Assembly (NCBI GenBank): GCA_017413145.1
Contig: JAFPUX010000422.1
Location: 1-16,179 of the forward strand
Direction of reading: 5' to 3'
Source: Kiritimatiellia bacterium
Lineage (GTDB): Bacteria > Verrucomicrobiota > Kiritimatiellia > RFP12 > UBA3636
Length of the DNA stretch: 16,179 bases
Both the position numbers and the translations under genes were made by a program. Below, one piece after another: positions 6,612-12,806 of this stretch. Positions within the stretch are counted from its first letter, which is position 1. Each line of letters begins with the position of its first letter. Under the pieces are notes generated by a model. It had not been told where the DNA came from, made no database searches, and saw nothing but the letters and a program-made list of their open reading frames with translations.

Positions 6612-8426
6612 TTACGGCGTCTCGGAAAGTCCCAGCGTCTTCAATGCGTCCTTCGCGGGCTCGTGTCCCTGCGCGGCTGCTTTCCGGAACCATTCCACCG
6701 CTTTTTCGGAATTTTGTCCGACGCCACGTCCTTTTGCATAGCAAAGACCCAAATTGAATTGTCCTCCGGCATGGCCTTGTTCGGCGGCTTTGCGAAACCA
6801 TTCCACGGCCTTGTCGTAGTCTTGTGCGACACCTTCTCCGCTTTCATAGGAGACTCCGAGATTGTACTGGGCGGTGGCAACGCCTTGTTCGGCGGATTTT
6901 CGGAACCATTCCGCGGCTTTGACATCGTTCTTTTCGACTCCTTGTCCTTGATCGTAGTAGTATCCAAGGGTACATTGAGCCGGTGGATATCCTTGTTCGG
7001 CGGATCGTTTCATCCATTCCGCCGCTTTTCCAAAATCCTTCTCAACGCCATTGCCGGATTCATAAAGACTACCAAGATTGTATTGAGCGTTTGCATTTCC
7101 TTGTTCGGCTGCCTTGCGGAACCATTCCGCGGCTTTTGCGGGGTTCCGTGATCCGTCTATCCCATGGAGCAAGAACCAAGCAAGCGTGCTTTGAGCTTCG
7201 GCTTCGCCCTGTTCGGCGGCTTTTCGATACCATTCCAACGCCTTGTCTTGATCCTGTTCCACGCCTTGTCCTTTTTCGAGCATCTGGGCGAAAACCAATT
7301 GGGCCGAGGAGTCCCCCTGTTCCGCGGCTTTGCGAAACCATTCGGCGGCTTTGACTTGGTTTTGCGAAACGCCTTTTCCCTGCATGTAGGAAACCCCGAG
7401 ATTGCGTTGAGCCGTTTCGTCTCCCTGTTCGGCGGCTTTGAGAAACCACTCAAAAGCCGTTGCATCATCTTGAGCGACGCCCTGCCCGTTGCTATAGCAA
7501 ACCCCAAGCCAGTTTTGAGCTCTGGGATATCCTTGTTCCGCGGCTTTTCTGCACCATTTCACGGCTTGGACGTAATCCCGCACTACGCCTTTTCCGTTAT
7601 AGTAGTGGATTCCAAGATTGCATTGAGCGGAGGCGTGTCCTTGATCGGCGGCTTTGCGGAACCATGCCACTGCTTTTCCGTAATCCTGGATGACGCCTTG
7701 GCCGTTGTCGTAGCAGAGTCCAAGATCGAATTGCGCGTCGTCGTTCCCTTGTTCGGCGGCTTTTTTGAACCATTCCACCGCGGCATCGAATTGTCCGATG
7801 TTGTAAAAGGAAAATCCCATGAAAGTCTGCGCTTCGGCGTTTCCCTGTTCGGCGGCTTTTCGATACCATTTCATGGATTCCGAAATGTTCCGCTCCACGC
7901 CCACGCCATTGTCATAGCAACGCCCGAGGTTTTTCTGGGCTTCGGCATTCCCTTGTTCCGCGGCTTTGCGGTACCATTCTACTGCTTTGGCGTAGTTTTG
8001 CTCCACGCCCCGGCCGTTTTCATAAGCGAAACCAAGATTGCCTTGCGCGAAAACATGACCTTGTTCGGCGGCCTTGCGGTACCATTCGGCGGTCTTCGCG
8101 AAATCCTGTTTCACTCCCTGACCATGGAGATATCGGATTCCGAGATCGTATTGTGCCTGTGCGTCGCCTTGTTCCGCCCGGGCGCGGAGGTCGACTATGT
8201 CAGGAGCTTCAAATGAGGCGGGGAGGGAGTCGGAACCCGACTCTTTCAGCGTGGCGATCATGGTCTTGGCGCGGTCGAGGATCGCCTGCGCGCCGTCCCA
8301 GTCGCCGGCGTCCATCTTTTCGCGGGCCTGTTTCTGGGCGGCGGCCCAGACTTCGTCCGGCGAAAGACCTTCGGAGAAAGCAGGAGCGACGAGGAGGAAA
8401 ATGGCGGCGAAAATCGTTTGTTTCAT
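6612..8426 (-). CDS. Secreted Sel1-repeat (SLR) protein
   Basis: A 604-residue protein starting with a plausible signal peptide (MKQTIFAAIFLLVAPAFS, cut near residue 18). After a helical linker, 14 Sel1-like repeats run from residue 88 to 587. Nearly all are 36 residues with the pattern AQxxLGxxYxxGxGVxxDxxKAxEWxRKAAEQG. The fourth is shortened to 32 residues and lacks the usual GxGV turn. A short tail (HEPAKDALKTLGLSETP) ends the chain. Sel1 solenoids bind other proteins; no enzymatic domain is present, so it is probably a periplasmic or envelope scaffold or regulator. The gene is AT-richer than its neighbours (one 60-nt line inside counts 50 percent GC against 65 percent in a line of the radical SAM gene), which may mean transfer or repeat-driven expansion. 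It is monocistronic, with its own promoter at 8472-8500 and a shared terminator. Confidence 0.93.
   Translation of the reverse strand: MKQTIFAAIFLLVAPAFSEGLSPDEVWAAAQKQAREKMDAGDWDGAQAILDRAKTMIATLKESGSDSLPASFEAPDIVDLRARAEQGDAQAQYDLGIRYLHGQGVKQDFAKTAEWYRKAAEQGHVFAQGNLGFAYENGRGVEQNYAKAVEWYRKAAEQGNAEAQKNLGRCYDNGVGVERNISESMKWYRKAAEQGNAEAQTFMGFSFYNIGQFDAAVEWFKKAAEQGNDDAQFDLGLCYDNGQGVIQDYGKAVAWFRKAADQGHASAQCNLGIHYYNGKGVVRDYVQAVKWCRKAAEQGYPRAQNWLGVCYSNGQGVAQDDATAFEWFLKAAEQGDETAQRNLGVSYMQGKGVSQNQVKAAEWFRKAAEQGDSSAQLVFAQMLEKGQGVEQDQDKALEWYRKAAEQGEAEAQSTLAWFLLHGIDGSRNPAKAAEWFRKAAEQGNANAQYNLGSLYESGNGVEKDFGKAAEWMKRSAEQGYPPAQCTLGYYYDQGQGVEKNDVKAAEWFRKSAEQGVATAQYNLGVSYESGEGVAQDYDKAVEWFRKAAEQGHAGGQFNLGLCYAKGRGVGQNSEKAVEWFRKAAAQGHEPAKDALKTLGLSETP
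6666..8165 (-). repeat. Array of 14 Sel1 units, about 108 bp each
   Basis: The DNA encoding the 14 Sel1 repeats forms an imperfect 108-bp tandem array with one 96-bp unit (the fourth from the protein N-terminus). Motifs such as CCTTGTTCGGCGGCTTT recur on the plus strand in most units. The repetition also produces long meaningless open frames on the opposite strand. Units remain diverged from each other, so the array is not a very recent expansion. Confidence 0.9.
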
Positions 8427-8471
8427 GTTGGTGGTTTCGGAAACGGGATGTGATGTGCGTCTGTATCGGGC

Positions 8472-8500
8472 ATTCTACTTGATCCGGCCGTTCCGCGCAA
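8472..8500 (-). promoter_or_regulatory. Sigma70-type promoter of the Sel1 gene
   Basis: On the minus strand TTGCGC (8495-8500) and TAGAAT (8472-8477) are spaced by exactly 17 nt. Transcription would begin near 8465 and give a leader of roughly 39 nt to the ATG at 8426. That leader is C/A-rich, ends in ACCACCAAC and has no Shine-Dalgarno site. Confidence 0.7.
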
Positions 8501-8523
8501 CTGCGATTTCCAGCTCCGCGCAG

Positions 8524-8553
8524 GGAGGCGGACGAGACGCCTCCGGATCCGGA
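8524..8553. repeat. Small inverted repeats in the divergent intergenic region
   Basis: GGAGGCG and CGCCTCC form a 7-bp stem with a 7-nt loop (8524-8544), overlapped by the 12-bp palindrome TCCGGATCCGGA (8542-8553). They lie just upstream of the Sel1 gene -35 box. An operator role is possible but unproven; such short palindromes are also common by chance in GC-rich DNA. Apart from the promoters and hairpins listed separately I see no gene in 8427-8766. Confidence 0.35.
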
Positions 8554-8614
8554 ATGCCGACAAAAAGTCTCTCAAGCGCAGCGAGGGGGAAAGGGGAGGA
8601 TTGTCCCGAGGACC

Positions 8615-8645
8615 GGTTTATCCGGGCCGGCGGCCCGGATAAACC
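8615..8645. repeat. Perfect 14-bp palindrome with 3-nt loop
   Basis: GGTTTATCCGGGCC pairs perfectly with GGCCCGGATAAACC across a GGC loop. It lies upstream of the RNase R promoter, between divergent genes, where no terminator is expected for either annotated gene. It is 8 nt from a second, larger palindrome. Confidence 0.8.
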
Positions 8646-8653
8646 TCCCCCAC

Positions 8654-8703
8654 GATTCCAAATCGGGGCGGCCGCCATCGGCGGCCGCCGCCGATTTGGA
8701 ATC
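8654..8703. repeat. Large compound palindrome upstream of the RNase R promoter
   Basis: GATTCCAAATCGG (8654-8666) pairs perfectly with CCGATTTGGAATC (8691-8703). Inside, GGCGGCCGCC, the loop ATC and GGCGGCCGCC continue the stem, giving about 23 bp with one bulged G. It ends 21 nt before the -35 box of the RNase R promoter. It could be a protein-binding site, a structured RNA of unannotated transcription, or the remains of a small mobile element. Confidence 0.8.
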
Positions 8704-8724
8704 TCTGCCGCCCCGCGGGGCCGC

Positions 8725-8753
8725 TTGCGGCGGGACGGCGGTTCGTGTAGAAT
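8725..8753 (+). promoter_or_regulatory. Sigma70-type promoter of the RNase R gene
   Basis: TTGCGG (8725-8730) and TAGAAT (8748-8753) are spaced by 17 nt, and TG immediately precedes the -10 box. Transcription should start around 8760, only about 6-7 nt before the ATG at 8767, so the mRNA would be leaderless or nearly so. It almost matches the Sel1 promoter in both boxes and spacing. Confidence 0.72.
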
Positions 8754-8766
8754 CGCCCGCGTTTTC

Positions 8767-10881
8767 ATGATGAAGAAGCAAGGTTTATCCCGTCCGGGCC
8801 GCGGGCGCGCGGCGCTCCGCACGGCCGCCGATTTCTCCGACGACGCGTTCGGGCGGCGCGCCACCGGCACGCTTTCGCTCGCGCGCAGCGGCGTCGGGTT
8901 CGTGACGCCGTCCGCGGGCGGCGACGACATTCTCGTCCCGCCCGAGCGGGTCGGCCTCGCGCTGCCCGGCGACACGGTCGAAGTCCGGCTTTCCCCGCCC
9001 GAACGCGGCGCCTCGCGCCTCGTCGGTTCGGTCGTCCGCGTCGTGGAGCGCGGCAAGCGCGACGTCGTCTGCACGCTGCACCGAACCGGCCGCCACTGGA
9101 CCGGCGTCCCGCTCGTGCCGATCGGCGGGCTCGCCTTCCGCGCCGCCGACCCGAAGGGGGCGGAAGAGGGCGACCGCGTCGTCCTGCGCTTCCGCTCGTG
9201 GGACGATCCTTCGTTCAAGCCCGAGGCCGACGTCGCCGGCGTGATCGGCCCGGCGGAAAACCCCTCGCTCGACACCGTCGCCGTCGAGCGCGCCTGGAAC
9301 CTGCCGGACGCGTTTCCGGACGACGTGCTCGACGAGGCGTCCCGCGTCGCCGCGCGCCTGCGCGCCCCAGGCGAACGCGAGGACCTGCGCGGCGAAACGG
9401 TCGTCACGATCGACCCCGCCACGGCGAAGGATTTCGACGACGCGCTCTCGCTTTCGCTCGACGAGAAGGGCCGCCGCGTGCTCGGCGTCCACATCGCGGA
9501 CGTGTCGCACTTCGTGCGCCCCGGCTCCGCGCTCGACGCCGAAGCGCGCCGCCGCGGCACGAGCGTCTACCTCGTGGACCACGTGCTGCCGATGCTGCCC
9601 GAGCAGCTCTCCAACGGCGTCTGCTCGCTCGTCGAGGGCGAAGACCGCCTCGCGTTCTCCGCGTTCGTGACGTTCGACGCGGCGGGGGCGCCGGTCGCCC
9701 GCCGTTTCGCCAAGACGGTCATCCGCTCGTCCCGGCGGCTCACCTACGCGCAGGCGCTCGGGTTCATCGAGCGCCCGGCGGAGACCGGCGCCGTAGCGGA
9801 CCTCGTCCGCCGGCTCCACGAGCTGGCGCAGCAGCTGCGGCGCATCCGCTTCGACCGTTTCTCGCTCGACCTGGAGGCGCCGGAAATGACGATCCGCCTC
9901 GGTCCGGACGGCCGCATGACGGGCATCGCGCCGGCGGAGCACGACGTCGCGCACGAGCTCGTCGAGGAGGCGATGCTCGCCGCCAACGAGGCGGTCGCGA
10001 CGGAGCTGGCGTACCGGAAGATCCCCTTCGTCAGCCGCTTCCACGACCTGCCGGCCGAGGAGAAGCTGCAGGACCTCGAAGCCGCGCTCGCCGGACTCGG
10101 CCTGCGCACGGGCCCGATCAAGGACGCGCGGACGCTCCAGCGCCTGCTCAAGGCCGTGCGCGGGACGGCGCTGGACTACTACGTCTCGTCGCTCGTCCTG
10201 CGCAGCCTCAAGCGCGCCGAATACAGCGCCGACAAGATGGGGCACTTCGGTCTCGCGAAGCGCTTCTACGGGCACTTCACGTCGCCGATCCGGCGCTATC
10301 CGGACCTGACGATGCACCGCCAGCTCGCGCTCGCCCTCGCGGGCGACCGCGCGCACCAGCCGAAGCGCGAGGAGCTGCGCGCGATCGCCGCGCAATCCAC
10401 GCAGACGGAGTTCCGCGCGGACCAGGCCGAGCGCGACCTCGTCGAAATCAAGAAGTACCGATTCCTCGGGGACCGGCTGCGCGCCGGGAAGCCGACCGAG
10501 TGCGACGCGGTCGTCGTGAAGTGCGCGCCCTTCGGCGTTTTCGTGGACGTCCCGTCGCTCCAGATCGGCGGCATGGTGCACGTGTCGGATCTTTCGAAGG
10601 GCTTCGTCCGGTTCGACCACGCGCGCGAGCGCCTCGTCGCGCCGGAGGGCGAAATCGCGCCCGGCGCGACGCTGCGCGTCCTCGTCGCGTCCGTCGACTT
10701 CGACGGGCGCAAGATCGACTTCCGTCCGGTCGGCCCCGTCCGTCCGGCGGGCGCGCGCCCCGCGTCCGTCCGGTCCCTCGGCAAGCCCGCGGCTCCGCGG
10801 GCGAAGCCGGACAAGAAGACCCGCCGCGGCAAACCGCCGAAAGGGACCGTCCGGACCCCGAAAAACCGCCGCCGCGGCTGA
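8767..10881 (+). CDS. rnr: Ribonuclease R (RNB-family 3'-5' exoribonuclease)
   Basis: RNase R degrades structured RNA processively from the 3' end in RNA turnover and quality control. The 704-residue protein has N-terminal OB-fold cold-shock-like regions (about 30-170), the RNB catalytic domain (about 206-540), an S1 domain (about 577-655) and a Lys/Arg-rich tail to 704. The metal-binding motif TIDPATAKDFDDA is at 214-226; GVHIADVSHFV (240-250), LPMLPEQLSNGVCSL (274-288) and HFTSPIRRYPDLTMHRQL (near 500) are all typical. Compared with E. coli RNase R (about 800 residues) it lacks an N-terminal helix-turn-helix region. Start codons ATG at 8767 and 8770 are both possible; upstream in-frame sequence is promoter and palindromes. 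No Shine-Dalgarno site is available because the transcript appears to begin just before the ATG. LpxC follows 44 nt downstream. Confidence 0.95.
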   Translation: MMKKQGLSRPGRGRAALRTAADFSDDAFGRRATGTLSLARSGVGFVTPSAGGDDILVPPERVGLALPGDTVEVRLSPPERGASRLVGSVVRVVERGKRDVVCTLHRTGRHWTGVPLVPIGGLAFRAADPKGAEEGDRVVLRFRSWDDPSFKPEADVAGVIGPAENPSLDTVAVERAWNLPDAFPDDVLDEASRVAARLRAPGEREDLRGETVVTIDPATAKDFDDALSLSLDEKGRRVLGVHIADVSHFVRPGSALDAEARRRGTSVYLVDHVLPMLPEQLSNGVCSLVEGEDRLAFSAFVTFDAAGAPVARRFAKTVIRSSRRLTYAQALGFIERPAETGAVADLVRRLHELAQQLRRIRFDRFSLDLEAPEMTIRLGPDGRMTGIAPAEHDVAHELVEEAMLAANEAVATELAYRKIPFVSRFHDLPAEEKLQDLEAALAGLGLRTGPIKDARTLQRLLKAVRGTALDYYVSSLVLRSLKRAEYSADKMGHFGLAKRFYGHFTSPIRRYPDLTMHRQLALALAGDRAHQPKREELRAIAAQSTQTEFRADQAERDLVEIKKYRFLGDRLRAGKPTECDAVVVKCAPFGVFVDVPSLQIGGMVHVSDLSKGFVRFDHARERLVAPEGEIAPGATLRVLVASVDFDGRKIDFRPVGPVRPAGARPASVRSLGKPAAPRAKPDKKTRRGKPPKGTVRTPKNRRRG

Positions 10882-10925
10882 ATCCCCTTTTCCCTTTCCC
10901 GCACGAACCGTCCAACCGATCCGCC
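10882..10925 (+). repeat. Degenerate pyrimidine/8-mer leader before the lpxC-like gene
   Basis: The 44-nt gap begins CCCCTTTTCCCTTTCCC and then reads as three loose 8-mers, CACGAACC, GTCCAACC and GATCCGCC, touching the ATG at 10926. There is no Shine-Dalgarno site. It resembles the clearer 8-mer leaders at 5525-5568 and 14504-14552 but is too diverged to be certain. Confidence 0.4.
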
Positions 10926-11945
10926 ATGCACGAATACCCCATCGGCCGGCTTCTCGCCGGCGACGACGAAGCCGTCAAGGCCGCCTACGAACGTTTCCAC
11001 GCCCAGCCCGTCGACCTGGAGCTGCTGCACGAGGGGGACTATCCCTTCCCGAAGTTCCGCACGACGCTGCGCGGCACGACTTCCGTCTCCGGCCCCGGCA
11101 CGTTCCAGGGCAAGGAGCGCTCGACGCTCACGTTCGGCCCGTCGCGCGAGCCGGGGTGGTGGATCGACCGCGCGGACATGCCCGACCAGTTCCCGATCGG
11201 CGTTTCGGTCCGCAACGTCTGGACGACGGCCCGCAACATCGTGCTGCGTTCGGGAAGCGCCCACAACTACCTGCGCATGGTCGAGCACATCGTCGCGTTC
11301 CGCGTCGGCCTCGCGCTCGACGACGTCGAGGTGTCCGTCTCCTCCGGCGACCCGCCGCTGTTCGACCGCGGCAACCTCGACATCTACGAAGCGGTCGAGA
11401 AGGTCGGCATCGCGACGACGGACGAGCCCGCGAAGTTCGTCACGGTCGACCAGCCGCTCACGTTCGGCGGCACGCGCGGCGACTTCCTCACGTTCCTCCC
11501 CGCCAAACCGGGCGAGCTCGGGCTGCGGGTCGACTGCGCGATCGACTGGAAGAGCGCCATCGGCCAGCAGCGCATCGTCTACGACCTGACGCCCGACACG
11601 TTCCGCATCGGCGCCCAGGCGCGCACGAACGCTCCGTACAAGGAGTTCCTCTACGCCCGCACCGTCGGCAAGCTCTTCGCCGAGACGCGCAACCTGGGCT
11701 ACACGGCCGGGAACATCCTGATCCACGGCCGGAAGAGCTACTGGAACGAGCCGCACCTCATTTACGGCGACCGCTCGCTCGAGGCCGTCTGGCACCGCTC
11801 GACGCTCGACCTGCTCGCCGCGGTGGCGCTCATGGACGGCGCCCGCTTCGCGGGGACGATCGTCTCGTACCGCGCCGGCCACACGCAGGACGTGCAGATG
11901 TGCTCCAAGCTCGTCCTGCACCGCCACCTGGTGCCGCATTCGTAG
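10926..11945 (+). CDS. lpxC: Divergent LpxC-like UDP-3-O-acyl-GlcNAc deacetylase
   Basis: LpxC removes the N-acetyl group from UDP-3-O-acyl-GlcNAc, the committed step of lipid A synthesis, using zinc. This 339-residue protein shows the fold in order: RTTLRGTTSVSGPGTFQGK (45-63), NVWTTARNIVL (97-107), MVEHIVAFRVGLALDDVEV (118-136, the VEHLLAAL motif with E120 and H121), IGQQ (212-215), YARTVG (243-248), a WHRSTLD segment (289-295, the second zinc motif) and RAGH (316-319, the catalytic His). Oddities are a 40-residue N-terminal extension, DRGN in place of the usual DGSA near 147, and HX4D (H290, D295) where LpxC has HX3D. It may therefore be a true but divergent LpxC or a paralogue with another substrate. 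It lies 44 nt after RNase R and ends before a perfect hairpin. Confidence 0.82.
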   Translation: MHEYPIGRLLAGDDEAVKAAYERFHAQPVDLELLHEGDYPFPKFRTTLRGTTSVSGPGTFQGKERSTLTFGPSREPGWWIDRADMPDQFPIGVSVRNVWTTARNIVLRSGSAHNYLRMVEHIVAFRVGLALDDVEVSVSSGDPPLFDRGNLDIYEAVEKVGIATTDEPAKFVTVDQPLTFGGTRGDFLTFLPAKPGELGLRVDCAIDWKSAIGQQRIVYDLTPDTFRIGAQARTNAPYKEFLYARTVGKLFAETRNLGYTAGNILIHGRKSYWNEPHLIYGDRSLEAVWHRSTLDLLAAVALMDGARFAGTIVSYRAGHTQDVQMCSKLVLHRHLVPHS

Positions 11946-11963
11946 CCCGTTCGCGGCTTTGCG

Positions 11964-11998
11964 AGGAATCCCGCGGCGCGTTGCGCCGCGGGATTCCT
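11964..11998. terminator. Perfect 16-bp hairpin between convergent operons, likely bidirectional terminator
   Basis: AGGAATCCCGCGGCGC pairs perfectly with GCGCCGCGGGATTCCT across a GTT loop, and three more pairs (one G-U) can extend the base. It lies between the convergent ends of the LpxC-like gene (11945) and the PHP gene (12021). No U tract follows on either strand, so termination would rely on stem stability or another factor. Confidence 0.72.
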
Positions 11999-12020
11999 TG
12001 CATCGTCCGTCCGCCCGTCG

Positions 12021-12806
12021 TCAGAGAGGTTCGACGACGGGAAGCCCCGCGCGGGCGCACATCGCGCGGGCTTCCGCTTCCGGCGCGGGGTCGAGCAGGC
12101 GCGCCGGATCGTGGGCGTCCACGCCGAGCACGGCCTTGCAGCCGCAATCCGCCGCGAGGCGCAGGAAGTTTTCCCTCGGATAGTGCCGGTGCCCGGAGAT
12201 GCCGAGCAGGTTCACTTCGACGGGGCTGTCGTGCGCCGCGAGCCAGCCGCACAGGCGCGACATGTGGCGCTCGTAGACCGGGGTCGGGCCCGTGTAGTCG
12301 ATCACGTCGGGATGGGCCAGGTAGAGGTAGCGGCCCGATTCCATCGCTTCGAGGCAGCGGTCGACGTAGTCCGCGAGGCGCGACTCGTCGTCCGACGGCG
12401 CGCCGACCCAGTTTCCGTTCCATTCGTCGCTGCCGTCGCCCAGGAAGTGCTGTCCGCAGATCAGGTAGTCGACCGGCCAGGGCGCGAACAGCGCGTCCTG
12501 CCCGGCGATGCGGCGCGGCAGGTGTTCCACTTCGAATCCGATCAGGATTCGGATGCGGTCCTTGTATTCCTCGCGCAGAGCGAGCAGCGATCCGAAGTAG
12601 TCGGGAATCTCTTCCGGGTCCATGCGGACGCCGGACCGGAACCCGGGCGGCGGCGCCGGGTCGGCCCGCTGCCACGGGCAGTGGTCGGAGAAGCCGAGCG
12701 TTTCCACGCCCGCCGCGATCGCGGCTTCGACCCACGCGCGGTCGTCCTGGTCCGCCGCGTGGCGGCAGCGGCGCGTGTGCGTGTGGAGATTGGTCTTGAG
12801 TGTCAC
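12021..12806 (-). CDS. PHP-domain phosphoesterase, HisJ-like (possible histidinol-phosphatase)
   Basis: The 261-residue protein starts at GTG and opens with NLHTHTRRCRHA (H8, H10), the first PHP metal-binding motif in the form typical of HisJ. GFSDHCPW (D41, H42), GFEVEH (90-95), GQHF (118-121), LAHPD (163-167) and GVDAHDPARL (228-237) supply the remaining metal ligands in the expected order. HisJ hydrolyses histidinol phosphate in histidine synthesis, with a trinuclear metal site. Other PHP phosphoesterases share this motif set and no histidine gene is nearby, so the substrate is not certain. The GTG overlaps the stop of the GH127-like gene as GTGA, which suggests coupled translation; there is no clear Shine-Dalgarno site, only AGCAGAAAAA before the start. 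A longer frame upstream only shadows the GH127 gene. Confidence 0.85.
   Translation of the reverse strand: MTLKTNLHTHTRRCRHAADQDDRAWVEAAIAAGVETLGFSDHCPWQRADPAPPPGFRSGVRMDPEEIPDYFGSLLALREEYKDRIRILIGFEVEHLPRRIAGQDALFAPWPVDYLICGQHFLGDGSDEWNGNWVGAPSDDESRLADYVDRCLEAMESGRYLYLAHPDVIDYTGPTPVYERHMSRLCGWLAAHDSPVEVNLLGISGHRHYPRENFLRLAADCGCKAVLGVDAHDPARLLDPAPEAEARAMCARAGLPVVEPL

Noticed and set aside
6666..8165. CRISPR-like array suggested by regular repeats
   Set aside because: The 108-bp units are coding, imperfect and have no constant-repeat/unique-spacer alternation.
7164..8216. Plus-strand open frame across the Sel1 gene with repeated LFGGF segments
   Set aside because: The apparent protein repeat is the antisense reading of the 108-bp Sel1 units; the minus-strand frame has a signal peptide and consensus Sel1 repeats.
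8427..8766. A small protein gene in the divergent intergenic region
   Set aside because: The open frame through this region has no start with a ribosome binding site and runs through two palindromes and a promoter; nothing resembles a protein.
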